A DNA stretch of 64,000 nucleotides from CAVXXB01 sp963765585 (GTDB taxonomy: Bacteria; Calditrichota; Calditrichia; JAJRVZ01): contig CAVXXB010000011.1 in the NCBI GenBank assembly GCA_963765585.1, forward strand, positions 1 to 64,000. The letters run 5' to 3'. Numbering within the stretch: the stretch's first letter is position 1; every line of letters begins with the position of its first letter. This document shows positions 19,009 through 28,487 of this stretch, piece after piece. The notes under the pieces are model-generated. The model did no database searches and had not been told where the DNA came from. It saw only the letters and a program-made list of their open reading frames with translations. Both the position numbers and the translations under genes were made by a program.

Positions 19009-19209
19009 TTATTCATCATGGCGGCGATCGTCTCCGGTACGCCGGTCCTGATTATACTGCTCCCACATGTAGACGGAATATTTATTACGATAGGTATCAA
19101 GTAACTTGTCAAGCAACTCACCCATACCATTCTGAGATTTCAAATATTCATGTGCATTCTCTATCGTATGAAGTAATTTTCCGTCACCGGCCAGAATTTG
19201 TATTTTCAT
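19009..19209 (-). CDS. Small hypothetical protein with charged C-terminus
   Basis: 66 residues from the ATG at 19209, which follows AAAAGGTGGT; an in-frame GTG two codons upstream is less likely. The sequence starts MKIQILAGDGKLLHTIENA, is then helical (MGELLDKLLDTYRNKYSVYM) and ends in a run of charged residues (DRRTGDDRRHDE). It has no signal peptide or membrane segment, and no family was recognised. It sits alone between the efflux operon and the dehydrogenase gene. The clear ribosome site and normal composition support it being real. Confidence 0.55.
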   Translation of the reverse strand: MKIQILAGDGKLLHTIENAHEYLKSQNGMGELLDKLLDTYRNKYSVYMWEQYNQDRRTGDDRRHDE

Positions 19210-19288
19210 TACCACCTTTTTATATTTTGTGGACTTAAGTGTATTTCTCGTACGATTTTGAAATATATTGAGTTAAATATCCAAAATA

Positions 19289-20323
19289 TTAAATAAAAAT
19301 GATGGCCTTTATTACATTATCCTGGTATGATGAGACCATATCAAATGCCTTGGCAGTATCCATCATACTATATTTATGGGTTATAAATTCATTTACAGGA
19401 AAGTCTGATTTTGCTACCAGATCTATGGCCCGTCGCACGGCAGCATTTTGTCTGCGAACACTCTGTATGGCAATTTCCTTACGTCTTAAATTATGCGGAT
19501 TAAAATATATTTTATTTTCAGAGGGTATTCCTGTTATAATCAACTTTCCACCCGGTTTAAGCAGATCGATACCATATGAGATCGCGTCTGGTTCGCCACA
19601 GCACTCAATCACATAATCAAAGCCTCCCAATTCGTATGAATTCAGTTCTGCTACCGGATCTGTGTTTAAAATATTCACCCCGGCTTTTGCACCAAGACGA
19701 ATAGCTGTCTCAATTCTATAATCCAGTTTTTCGCTAACATATATACGTTCATATCCTTCGGACAAGGCAGATACGAGAACAGACAATCCAATGGGGCCCG
19801 CGCCCAATATGGCAATGGACTTATTTTGATGTGGTTTAAGGAAATCAACTGTATAAATTCCAATAGACAGAGGCTCTGCCAGGACCGCGCCGGCCCAATC
19901 CATATGATCCGGAATTTTTAAGCAACATTTTTCCGGCAACACAATAAATTCAGCCAAGGCGCCAGGTGCCTGATCTGGCGCACCCATGAATTTTTGATTC
20001 AGGCAGGTATGTTCCCTTCTGCTGACACATTGCTCACAATGACCACAGGATATCAGGGGATCAATGGCAACTCTGTCACCCGGTTTAAATATGGAATCTA
20101 TGTGATTTGTTTCAACTACTTCTGCGGCACATTCATGACCGGGCCGGAAGGGAAAAGATATTTGTTGATCACCAATACGTCCATGCTGATAATAATGGAT
20201 ATCCGAACCACAGACTCCAACCGCCTTAATTGCCAGCAACACATCATCTGGATTTTGCATTTCCGGGGAGTCCGAAGTTAATATTTCGAAAGTCCCCGGA
20301 TTGGTGATAACCGCACATTTCAT
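19289..20323 (-). CDS. Zinc-dependent medium-chain alcohol/polyol dehydrogenase (sorbitol dehydrogenase-like)
   Basis: 344 residues. The catalytic zinc site is C38 (GVCGSD), H63-E64 (GHE) and a Glu near 150 (LAEPLSIG). The structural zinc loop has its four cysteines in CGHCEQCVSRREHTC. A Rossmann motif (GAGPIGLSV) binds NAD(P). The GSDIHYYQHGRIG segment fits sorbitol, xylitol or L-iditol dehydrogenases. It probably oxidises a sugar alcohol to a ketose in the cytoplasm. It is followed on the same strand 23 bases upstream by an SSS-type sugar symporter and then an aldose epimerase, so a small carbohydrate operon is likely. The exact substrate cannot be read from sequence. Confidence 0.85.
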   Translation of the reverse strand: MKCAVITNPGTFEILTSDSPEMQNPDDVLLAIKAVGVCGSDIHYYQHGRIGDQQISFPFRPGHECAAEVVETNHIDSIFKPGDRVAIDPLISCGHCEQCVSRREHTCLNQKFMGAPDQAPGALAEFIVLPEKCCLKIPDHMDWAGAVLAEPLSIGIYTVDFLKPHQNKSIAILGAGPIGLSVLVSALSEGYERIYVSEKLDYRIETAIRLGAKAGVNILNTDPVAELNSYELGGFDYVIECCGEPDAISYGIDLLKPGGKLIITGIPSENKIYFNPHNLRRKEIAIQSVRRQNAAVRRAIDLVAKSDFPVNEFITHKYSMMDTAKAFDMVSSYQDNVIKAIIFI

Positions 20324-20346
20324 TAAAAAGGATCTTTTCGTTTTAT

Positions 20347-22101
20347 CTACCCCGTAAAGTATAAATATGCTGCTAAGATAAAAAACATCAATAGGACAGA
20401 AAATACAACATCAATTTTTGACCAGCTTTTGCGGGTTTCTTCTTTTTGTTCCGCAGTAGTCGTACCATAAGTTAATCCGCTGATCTTTGCATAATCGGGC
20501 GTCTCGGTCATATAACTGACTACGATCATAACGACAACACATACAATAAATATGATGAGACTATAATACTGAAAGAAAATATTGTTTATTATCCAGAAGA
20601 AAGAGCCGTTGGCATAGGAAAAATTATCCACCAGTTTTACAGGTGTATCAATTGCCAAACGGAATACACCCAATGAAAAACCGGTAATCAACGCAGCCAG
20701 ACATCCTTTGGCATTAAGCCTCTTCCAGAATACACCCAGGAAAAAAACAACAAAAATGGGTGGCGCCAGATAGGCTTGTACGCCTTGCAAATAATCGTAC
20801 AATCCCTTTCCACCCTGAATAACAGGTATCCATAACAATCCAATTACAACCATCACGGCAGTTGCCATTCTCCCGATCCAGACAAGCTGATGCTGAGATG
20901 CTTTGGGTTTAAAACGCGAGTAAAAGTCCATGGTAAACAACGTGGATGATGCATTAAATACACCGGCCAGCGAACTCATCAATGCCGCAAGTAATCCGGC
21001 AACCACAATTCCACGCACCCCAATTGGCAACACATAAGCCACAAGTAAAGGAAAGGCACTTTGTGCGTTTTCACGAATTAACTCTCCATCCGCTCCAAAT
21101 AATTGCTGTTGAATTTCCGGAATCACTCCTTTTTCGGCGATTGCGAAACAAATCATTCCCGGAATGATAAAAATAAATACCGGCAGCAATTTAAAAAAGG
21201 AAGCGGCAATGGACCCACGACGTGCTTGTGTTTGGTCCGGTGCGCCAAGTGCCCGCTGTACGATGTACTGGTCTGTAGTCCAGTACCATAGTCCGATGAT
21301 TGGTGCACAGAACAACATCCCGAGCCAGGGATAATTATCATTAAAATACCAGGCCATACGACCTGCTTCGCGCACCGGGGCCCAGGTTCCCTCCACACCA
21401 TCGGGCACCATTGGTTTCCAAAGATTAAACATCTCTGATCCGGCGATGGTACGTAACTCTTCCCAGCCACCAAGCGCCTGTATACCAAAGATGGTTACCA
21501 AAATCGATCCAAAAACCAGAATTACAGTCTGCAAAGCTTCTGTATACGCAACGGCACGCATGCCGCCAAGAATCGTATATATTCCTGTTAACACAATAAC
21601 CAATATTGACCCAATCCAGAAACTGTTCATGCCGAGGAAACTAATATCCGGAAGCAATACACTAAATACGATACCACCGGCAAATATACCGACGGCTATT
21701 TTGGTAAGTACATAGGCGACCAGAGATATCAACGACAAAACTGTTCTGTTGGCTGGTGAAAATCTGCGCTCAAGAAATTCCGGCATGGTAAAAACCTTTG
21801 ATCTCATATAGAACGGTACCATCACCCAACCCAACACCAGCAGACACCAGGCATGCAATTCATAATGGGCCATCGCAACGCCGTCCGTGGCTCCTGATCC
21901 GGCCAATCCTACCAGATGCTCTGAGCCAATATTCGATGCAAATATGGATGCGCCCACAATAAACCAACCCAGATGACGTCCGGCCAGAAAATAGTCGGTA
22001 GAATTATCCTGTCTTTGTTTGATTACCCACCATGCAAGACCAAGAATCACACAAAAGTAACCGGCAATTACAATCCAATCCAGTGTATGAAGTGTCGACA
22101 T
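20347..22101 (-). CDS. Sodium/solute symporter of the SSS (SLC5) family, probably for sugar
   Basis: 584 residues with about 14 membrane helices. Family marks are the N-terminal DYFLAGRHLGWFIVGAS, the SNIGSEHLVGLAGSGA segment in helix 2, and GGMRAVAYTEALQTVIL. GSEHLVGLAG is typical of SGLT-like glucose/galactose symporters rather than proline or pantothenate carriers. It imports a sugar or related solute with sodium. It lies between the polyol dehydrogenase and aldose 1-epimerase genes on the same strand, supporting a role in monosaccharide uptake. Confidence 0.88.
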   Translation of the reverse strand: MSTLHTLDWIVIAGYFCVILGLAWWVIKQRQDNSTDYFLAGRHLGWFIVGASIFASNIGSEHLVGLAGSGATDGVAMAHYELHAWCLLVLGWVMVPFYMRSKVFTMPEFLERRFSPANRTVLSLISLVAYVLTKIAVGIFAGGIVFSVLLPDISFLGMNSFWIGSILVIVLTGIYTILGGMRAVAYTEALQTVILVFGSILVTIFGIQALGGWEELRTIAGSEMFNLWKPMVPDGVEGTWAPVREAGRMAWYFNDNYPWLGMLFCAPIIGLWYWTTDQYIVQRALGAPDQTQARRGSIAASFFKLLPVFIFIIPGMICFAIAEKGVIPEIQQQLFGADGELIRENAQSAFPLLVAYVLPIGVRGIVVAGLLAALMSSLAGVFNASSTLFTMDFYSRFKPKASQHQLVWIGRMATAVMVVIGLLWIPVIQGGKGLYDYLQGVQAYLAPPIFVVFFLGVFWKRLNAKGCLAALITGFSLGVFRLAIDTPVKLVDNFSYANGSFFWIINNIFFQYYSLIIFIVCVVVMIVVSYMTETPDYAKISGLTYGTTTAEQKEETRKSWSKIDVVFSVLLMFFILAAYLYFTG

Positions 22102-22165
22102 CTCATCTTCCTTTCATGTTAATCCAATCGGGATATTTGTACAAATCATGCAGATACAGAACTAT

Positions 22166-23218
22166 TTATCGCACAGAAAACTTATATATGGTCGTCTGTT
22201 TATATTGTTCACCGGGTTTTAATACGACGGACGGAAAATCCGGATTATTTGGAGAATCCGGAAAGTGCTGAGTCTCAAGACACAATCCTGTCCGGAACTG
22301 ATAATGTATTCCCTTCTTGCCGGTAATTGTACCATCAAGAAAATTCCCTGAGTAGAACTGAAGACCCGGTTGATCCGTAAGCACTTCCATATACCGGCCA
22401 CTGGCCGGATGGTAGAGCGAAGCTACTGTTCGAATCTGCTGTGAATAATCATCCAGTACCCAGTTGTGATCATAACCGCCGCCATTTTTAACCTGCGTGT
22501 GATCTGACACGATATGTTTTCCAATAACTTGCGTAGTGCGGAAATCAAACGGAGAATTCTCAACTTTCATCTTCTCACCGGTTGGGATAGATTCTTCATC
22601 TATGGCCGTGATATGCCCACCTTTGATCTGAAGTGCATGATCCAGAATATCGTTATTTGCATTTGCACTTAGATTAAAATATGCATGATTGGTTGGATTG
22701 AGAATCGTTTTTTTATCTGTCTCACCGGCATATTCTATATGCAATTCATTTTCATCAGTAAGGTAATAGCTTACCTCGATTCTGACATTCCCGGGATACC
22801 CCTGATCCCCATCGGGACTGTTTAGTCTTAATTTCACTCCGGAGCCGGTGCCATGATCCGTTCTTTCTGCGTTCCAGAACAATTTATAAAATCCCTCGGG
22901 GCCGCCATGCAGATGATTATTTCCATCATTACAAACCAGCTTATAATTGGTACCATTTAATGAGAACGAACCGCCCTTAATTCTATTTCCGTATCTACCG
23001 ACGATGGAACCCATAAATATATTATCACCAACATAGCCTGCCAGTGAATCATAGCCAAGCACAACATCTTCAAAATCACCTTTTCGATTCGGGACCGACA
23101 ATGAGACCAGCGTTGCGCCGTATTCCATGACATCCGCAGTCATTCCATTTTTATTTTTAAGAGTAAATATCCGGACACGCCGGCCATCGGCTAATTTACC
23201 AAATTCACTTACATTCAC
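22166..23218 (-). CDS. galM: Aldose 1-epimerase (mutarotase)
   Basis: 350 residues, the usual length. Conserved elements are GRYGNRIKGGSFSLNG, NHLHGGPEGF (first active-site His), NPTNHAYFNLS (the second, catalytic His) and the C-terminal GLCLETQHFPDSPN (catalytic Glu). It interconverts alpha and beta anomers of aldohexoses. There is no signal peptide, so it is cytoplasmic. It is the first gene of the presumed operon with the symporter and dehydrogenase. The ribosome site upstream of the ATG is weak (AAAAAGTGA). Confidence 0.9.
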   Translation of the reverse strand: MNVSEFGKLADGRRVRIFTLKNKNGMTADVMEYGATLVSLSVPNRKGDFEDVVLGYDSLAGYVGDNIFMGSIVGRYGNRIKGGSFSLNGTNYKLVCNDGNNHLHGGPEGFYKLFWNAERTDHGTGSGVKLRLNSPDGDQGYPGNVRIEVSYYLTDENELHIEYAGETDKKTILNPTNHAYFNLSANANNDILDHALQIKGGHITAIDEESIPTGEKMKVENSPFDFRTTQVIGKHIVSDHTQVKNGGGYDHNWVLDDYSQQIRTVASLYHPASGRYMEVLTDQPGLQFYSGNFLDGTITGKKGIHYQFRTGLCLETQHFPDSPNNPDFPSVVLKPGEQYKQTTIYKFSVR

Positions 23219-23533
23219 TTTTTATGCACGCCCCTATAATTCAACGGCATCTCACCTGTTCCGGTGTACTTATTTATATCAGTGTGCACAAATCAAACGT
23301 CTCCGGGACTTAATGATATCTCAATTTGTTAATATATTTTCAGATTTAATAGCTGGAGTGAAATGAATATAAATAATAAAACCATAAAAATAAAAAATTT
23401 AAAATGTGCTGTCACAAATTGGGATTTGCATTCTCAGGATAATTATAACCAGGTATTCGATGTAGGGAACGGTCTTAGACCGTTCCGCGCATTCTATATT
23501 GCAGATGGTTGCCGATAGAAAGCCGACATCATT
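23219..23533. other. Intergenic spacer with a hairpin
   Basis: No gene was seen. It contains the perfect hairpin at 23466-23486 and should hold the galM promoter near its left end. It is otherwise unremarkable AT-rich sequence. Confidence 0.45.
23466..23486. repeat. Perfect hairpin downstream of the esterase gene
   Basis: Arms GGAACGGTC and GACCGTTCC pair perfectly around TTA. It lies about 50 bases past the stop of the acetylesterase gene, so it may end or stabilise that transcript, though no T-run follows on the minus strand. It also resembles common intergenic repeats of environmental genomes. Confidence 0.55.
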
Positions 23534-24628
23534 TTACCAATTTAATTTTTTCTTTAAAAATTGAATCAATTCTTCAGCCATTTTTTTATGATGTACAACT
23601 CTGGGATGTGCGGTATAACCCTGGAATTCGAAGATATAAGCATCAATATTTTTATCACCCATATTTTTCATAATTTCGACCGCTTTCCGAACATACTCAG
23701 GCCAGGGTTTACCCTCTGCAATCGCATCCATTGTACCGAGTGTACACAAAATATATGCCTGGCTATATTTTTCGCGAATCATTGAGACAAATCTGATATA
23801 TGCGCTGATAATATCATCTTTAGCCGGGACAGGGTCCAGTCTTTTGTCAAACAGCCAGCTGTCGTTCTGGAGAAGATTGATAACAACCACATCGGGTTGT
23901 GATTGGCTAAAATCCCATTTACTTTCCGGATCACCGGGATTAAGCCGGTAATAATAATTGGGCATAATCATGTCAAACCAACTTACCATAATGCCGATAC
24001 CGCTTTTTGCAATGCATACATATTCTGCATCCAGATTACGTGCAGTTATGGCCGCATAACTCATGTAATTGTTCTCTTCAGCCATGTTACCATCAGAACT
24101 ATCCGGGTGGGCCTCATTTCCCATAGCACATGTGATTGAATTTCCATAAAACTCAATTTTATGTGCCGGCCGTTCCGGTGCCTTTGACAGCTGTGCATAT
24201 TTGTCAACCATTATGCCTCTGAAAATGGTTGGGCCGGTTGACGCCTCCGTACGCCGGAATATCAAAAGATCATGCGAACCGTCTGTCAGGTTTTCTGCGA
24301 TTGAATATATGTGCAGTCCCGGTTCACAATCGATGACAACAGGATCAGATTCATTTTTATCAATAATGACATGATAATAAGATTCTCCTTTTTCATCATC
24401 AAGCATAATCTGCAATGAAGTTCCGGTAAAATTCGCTACGATTGATGTACCCGGCCAATAAATAGACGGTGCGTTTTTATCCATAAAATCGATCCGGCCT
24501 GTATATTGAATTTCGCTATGATCGGGTCCAATCCAGGTATACTCTGTGCCATAAAGGTTTTGCAGCAAAAGAAAAATTAATGCGGCCAATAAATTATGGG
24601 TCAAATACCTGCTTTTATTTTTTTTCAT
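23534..24628 (-). CDS. Exported SGNH-hydrolase acetylesterase, carbohydrate esterase family 2-like
   Basis: 364 residues with a signal peptide (LLAALIFLLLQNLYG). Residues about 30-150 form a jelly-roll beta domain. The SGNH catalytic domain follows, with the nucleophile in FYGNSITCAMG, an oxyanion region (NYMSYAAI, AKSGIGIM), VVINLLQND and the catalytic His in HPRVVHHKKM. The beta-sandwich plus SGNH layout is that of CE2 enzymes, which remove acetyl groups from xylan or glucomannan. It is divergent from the GH5 gene at 25026 across a 400-base promoter region, suggesting shared control of hemicellulose breakdown. Confidence 0.82.
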   Translation of the reverse strand: MKKNKSRYLTHNLLAALIFLLLQNLYGTEYTWIGPDHSEIQYTGRIDFMDKNAPSIYWPGTSIVANFTGTSLQIMLDDEKGESYYHVIIDKNESDPVVIDCEPGLHIYSIAENLTDGSHDLLIFRRTEASTGPTIFRGIMVDKYAQLSKAPERPAHKIEFYGNSITCAMGNEAHPDSSDGNMAEENNYMSYAAITARNLDAEYVCIAKSGIGIMVSWFDMIMPNYYYRLNPGDPESKWDFSQSQPDVVVINLLQNDSWLFDKRLDPVPAKDDIISAYIRFVSMIREKYSQAYILCTLGTMDAIAEGKPWPEYVRKAVEIMKNMGDKNIDAYIFEFQGYTAHPRVVHHKKMAEELIQFLKKKLNW

Positions 24629-25025
24629 ATTATTTCCACTTATTTTTTGGTATTAATATTTATTGTATCTTTTTTTACAGAACATCAGTCGAAACACATC
24701 GCGTCAATTAGTTGCCTTAGTTTCCCCGTTATTTCTTGCCAGTCAATTTATTTAATTATTGACGAAATTCATAAATAATATCAAACAATCACCCAGAAAT
24801 GTAAATTATAAAAGAATCTGCATGTTATATTGAATAAATTTTCATATGTATAATTTTTTTACCAGAACGTCTATATTCAGGTCACCGGTTTGATCTGCCG
24901 CGAATTCGTTCGGTCCAGAAAGATCATAAACACATTAGATCAATATAATTAGTATATTTTTAACATAATTAATATTAAATTTATCCTGAGCGAGAAAAAT
25001 AAAAAAAATAATAGAGAAATAGTAA
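24629..25025. promoter_or_regulatory. Divergent promoter region between the esterase and GH5 genes
   Basis: About 400 bases of very AT-rich DNA lie between the starts of two divergently transcribed polysaccharide genes, so it must hold at least two promoters. No clear operator palindrome or hairpin was seen. Confidence 0.45.
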
Positions 25026-25379
25026 ATGAATTCAAGATCCATTAGAATTCGAAGGATTATGTCGATTATAAATCATTGTTCTATATTTTTCAGAAAATAT
25101 AGTATACTTTTAATTTTACTGCTAAATATTTCCTTAGCATCTTGCAGCAATTCAGAAGAGCCTGTCCAACAGGAGACAGAACCGACTATTGTTAGTCACT
25201 TTGGTAAACTTCAAGTCGATGGAACACATATTGTTGACCAAAATGGAGATCCTGTTATTTTGCGAGGTATGAGTCTTTTCTGGAGCCAATGGGGACCACA
25301 GTTTTTCAATGCCGAATGCCTGAAGTGGCTGCGGGATGACTGGAAATGTACCGTAATCAGAGCACCATTAGTCTGTTGA
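25026..25379 (+). CDS. GH5 glycoside hydrolase lipoprotein, N-terminal part (frameshifted gene)
   Basis: Starts the GH5 gene. A basic lead and hydrophobic core (YSILLILLLNISLASC) end in a lipobox with the lipidated Cys followed by SNSEE, so the enzyme is a lipoprotein. The mature region opens the GH5 barrel: GKLQVDGTHIVDQNGDPVIL, RGMSLFWSQWGPQFF and the conserved Arg in VIRAPL. One extra base near 25377 breaks the frame right after this; removing it gives DHGGYLENPAEEMQ and joins 25378-26106. The start may be the ATG at 25059 rather than 25026. Confidence 0.78.
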   Translation: MNSRSIRIRRIMSIINHCSIFFRKYSILLILLLNISLASCSNSEEPVQQETEPTIVSHFGKLQVDGTHIVDQNGDPVILRGMSLFWSQWGPQFFNAECLKWLRDDWKCTVIRAPLVC

Positions 25380-26106
25380 TCATGGCGGTTATCTTGAAAA
25401 TCCGGCTGAAGAAATGCAAAAGATTTTCCAGGTGGTGGATGCGTGTATAAATCTCGGCATATATGTTATCGTTGACTGGCATGATCATGAAGCAGAAGAT
25501 CATCTGGAGCAGGCGAAAATTTTCTTCCGGACCATTGCAAATAAATATGGCGACAAACCAAACCTGATCTATGAAATTTTTAATGAACCACTCGACGAAT
25601 CCTGGTCTGATGTGTTAAAGCCCTATTCTGAGGCAGTGATTACTGAAATTCGAAATATAGATCCGGATAATATTATTGTTGTCGGTACCCCAAACTGGTC
25701 TCAGGATGTAAATGATGCGGCGGATGACCCGCTTGAATTTGAGAATATTGCCTATACACTGCATTTCTATGCCGGTACTCATAGACAGTCCTTGCGCAAT
25801 AAGGCCACTTATGCGATAAACAAAGGATTGCCTCTGTTTGTGACCGAATGGGGACTCACCGGAGCAGACGGTGCAGGGGATCTCGATTATGCAGAAACAG
25901 CTCTGTGGATAGATTTTATGGATCAAAATCAATTAAGCTGGTGTAATTGGACCGTCATAGATGGAGATGGCGGATCTGCAGCAATAAAAACCGGTTCAAG
26001 CACAACCGGGGGGTGGGAAAATATTGATTTGACGCCCTCCGGTCTATTTGTCCGCAAAGAAATCAGGGACAATAATGCTATGATTTTCGAAGAGATATCA
26101 CAATAG
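25378..26106 (+). CDS. GH5 glycoside hydrolase lipoprotein, catalytic part (frameshifted gene)
   Basis: Remainder of a cellulase-type GH5 enzyme, about 360 residues in total. The barrel motifs are clear: YVIVDWHDHEAEDH (conserved His), LIYEIFNEPLDESW (acid/base Glu in NEP), YTLHFYAGTH and PLFVTEWGLTG (nucleophile Glu in TEWG). These match endo-beta-1,4-glucanases of the GH5_2 type. It hydrolyses internal beta-1,4 links in glucans at the cell surface. All catalytic residues lie in this part and are intact. It is divergent from the CE2 acetylesterase. Confidence 0.83.
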   Translation, partial: DHGGYLENPAEEMQKIFQVVDACINLGIYVIVDWHDHEAEDHLEQAKIFFRTIANKYGDKPNLIYEIFNEPLDESWSDVLKPYSEAVITEIRNIDPDNIIVVGTPNWSQDVNDAADDPLEFENIAYTLHFYAGTHRQSLRNKATYAINKGLPLFVTEWGLTGADGAGDLDYAETALWIDFMDQNQLSWCNWTVIDGDGGSAAIKTGSSTTGGWENIDLTPSGLFVRKEIRDNNAMIFEEISQ

Positions 26107-26162
26107 TAACGATTCCAAAGGGTATGCTAAAAATTATATTCAAAATGATGATGTAAAATTTT

Positions 26163-28235
26163 ATGATAAATCTAATTAAGAACTATATTAACCACCCAAA
26201 ATTTGTGAATGAGACAGAAGAACAGACGGCTCATTTCCTGGCAGTGGTGACCAAATCCGGGGCTATGGCTTCGTTGTTCATATGTATCATTGGCTTTTTT
26301 GCAGAATTGGATGTTACGTTTTATGCGACATTGGGATTGTTTTTGATATTAACGCTTTCATTAATTATTCTTAGAAAAAAATACATTATCGCCTCCAGTC
26401 TGCTTACCCTAAGCGCCTTGCTAGTTGTAATGATGATTACTTCCTATGCCGGAGATGGAATTCACGATGTTTCGATACTGATATTACCTGGTATTATTAT
26501 TATCGCCAGTTATCTCCTCAACCGAAAAGTTTTTGCTTTGTTCACCATCATTTCCATTGGAGCAATTGGTATTGTTCGAATTTTGCGTGATATGTCGGGA
26601 AAAATCGCGATCGGAAATATAAATTTTCCCACAGAATACTTCACGGCAATATGTATCCTTGCAGTCACAGCTATTGGTATCAGGATGTTGATAAACAATC
26701 TATTGCACACCCTCGAGCGGTCACGCAAAAGTGAGCAAAAGTACAGAAATATTTTTGACAATATCCAGGACGTGTATTTTGAACTGGATACGACCGGAAT
26801 TATTATCGAAATAACACCAAGCGTAGAATTTCTTCTTTCATATAAACGCAATGACCTGGTAAATCATCCGTTTAACCAGGTTTTTTTAGATAAAAATAAT
26901 TTTGAGAATTTTTTTAGCAAAATAAATCAAGAAAAGAGTCTTTCAAATTATGAGCTCAATTTAAAATCAAGAGATGATAAACGGAAACGGGTATCGATAA
27001 ATGCCATGCTCATTAAAAATGATTCAGTTGATGATATAAAAATTGTCGGATCTATCCGTGATATTACCGAGAAGAAAAATCTTGAAGATCAATTATTACA
27101 GTCGCAAAAACTGGAATTGATTGGAAAACTCGCCGGTGGAATTGCACATGATTTTAACAACTTACTCACTGTGATAAACGGACATTGTGAAATTGCACTG
27201 GATAAGAAAAAAGACTATCATGAAAATTTACTCCAAATACAATCTGCAAGTGAGAAAGCCGCAGGATTAACCAAACAGCTGCTGGCATTTAGTCGAAAAC
27301 AACTTTATCAGCCGCTAACTGTTAATCCCAATGAAATCATTTCAGAACTGAATGAAATATTTCGCCGTCTTTTAGGTGAAAATATTGAGATTAAAATGGA
27401 TTTGGAGGCGGCAGAAAATCTGAGAATAAAAGCGGACCCTTCTCAAATGGAACAAATCCTGTTAAATTTGTTGGTAAATGCACGAGACGCTATTATAAAA
27501 AAAATAGAATCTGTTACAGATCCATTAATAACTATTAAAACGGACCGGGCCAGCATAGATAAAAATTATTTAAGCAAAAATGCGGAGAGCTACGAAGGCA
27601 CATTTTTCTTATTATCTGTCTCCGATAATGGCGTTGGGATAGAGAAAGATATTCAGGAGCATGTATTCGAACCATTTTTCACGACTAAAGAGCAAGGCAC
27701 CGGCTTAGGTTTATCAACAGTTTACGGTATTGTTAAACAAAGTAATGGGTTTATAAATATTTACAGCGAACCGGGTGTTGGCACTACACTTAACATATAT
27801 TGGCCGGTTACAGAGGAAAAAATTGTAAAACCGGATAGCAAAATTGACAAAGCAGAACTTCGTGGCAATGAACATATTCTTCTGGTCGAGGATGATTCGC
27901 AGGTACGGGAGTTTACAAAAAAAATTCTGGAGAATTATGGATATTCGGTTGATTCAGCAGTAGACGGTGTTGACGGTCTGCGTTGTTATAAGGAAAATCA
28001 GGCAAATATTGATATACTGGTCACCGATATGATTATGCCAAAGATGAATGGAGTTGAGATGGCAGATGCGATTAGACAGGAGAATACATCCATAAAAGTG
28101 TTATATATTTCCGGATACGCTGATAATCATGTATTGCAAACTGACCTGCAAGACGAAAAAATAGACTTTCTGCAAAAACCATTTACCACCAGAGAACTTC
28201 TTCAAAAAATCAGATCGATACTGGATAAGGACTAA
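26163..28235 (+). CDS. Membrane-bound PAS hybrid histidine kinase with receiver domain
   Basis: 690 residues. Residues about 30-175 hold five or six membrane helices. A PAS domain (YRNIFDNIQDVYFELD) spans about 193-310, with the RDITEKKNLEDQLLQSQKL linker. The dimerisation helix has phospho-acceptor H329 (GIAHDFNNLLTVI) and is followed by an HATPase (NLLVNARDAI, DNGVGI, GTGLGLSTVYGIV). Residues about 568-690 are a receiver domain with D622 (VTDMIMPKMNG). The AHDFNNLL type of kinase is common in environmental bacteria. The signal is unknown. It follows the GH5 gene by 57 bases and could be read through from it. Confidence 0.88.
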   Translation: MINLIKNYINHPKFVNETEEQTAHFLAVVTKSGAMASLFICIIGFFAELDVTFYATLGLFLILTLSLIILRKKYIIASSLLTLSALLVVMMITSYAGDGIHDVSILILPGIIIIASYLLNRKVFALFTIISIGAIGIVRILRDMSGKIAIGNINFPTEYFTAICILAVTAIGIRMLINNLLHTLERSRKSEQKYRNIFDNIQDVYFELDTTGIIIEITPSVEFLLSYKRNDLVNHPFNQVFLDKNNFENFFSKINQEKSLSNYELNLKSRDDKRKRVSINAMLIKNDSVDDIKIVGSIRDITEKKNLEDQLLQSQKLELIGKLAGGIAHDFNNLLTVINGHCEIALDKKKDYHENLLQIQSASEKAAGLTKQLLAFSRKQLYQPLTVNPNEIISELNEIFRRLLGENIEIKMDLEAAENLRIKADPSQMEQILLNLLVNARDAIIKKIESVTDPLITIKTDRASIDKNYLSKNAESYEGTFFLLSVSDNGVGIEKDIQEHVFEPFFTTKEQGTGLGLSTVYGIVKQSNGFINIYSEPGVGTTLNIYWPVTEEKIVKPDSKIDKAELRGNEHILLVEDDSQVREFTKKILENYGYSVDSAVDGVDGLRCYKENQANIDILVTDMIMPKMNGVEMADAIRQENTSIKVLYISGYADNHVLQTDLQDEKIDFLQKPFTTRELLQKIRSILDKD

Positions 28236-28345
28236 GCGGAGAATTAGAAATTAGGAATTGTAAACTTAGAATTTGGTACTGTAATCAGTAAATAATATAT
28301 CGAATTCCCAATTCCCAGTTCCTAATGTTTAATTTTCAATTATTT
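28236..28345. repeat. Intergenic short-word inverted repeat element
   Basis: The left half has GAATTAGAAATTAGGAATTG words and the right half ATTCCCAATTCCCAGTTCC words, which are imperfect reverse complements. Similar blocks lie at 37.8, 38.6, 44.3 and 55.5 kb. It sits at the 3' end of the kinase gene and could act as a transcript-end structure. Confidence 0.55.
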
Positions 28346-28487
28346 ATTCTACACCCTTGCGTGATAATTTTATGTATAAATATGGCTGATTAACTTAATT
28401 AGTACATTGTTTTTAACAGTGGGAATATTTTTTGCTCTTGATTCATTATTACGTAAATTCGCAAAATACATAAAAACGGAGTTAGAA

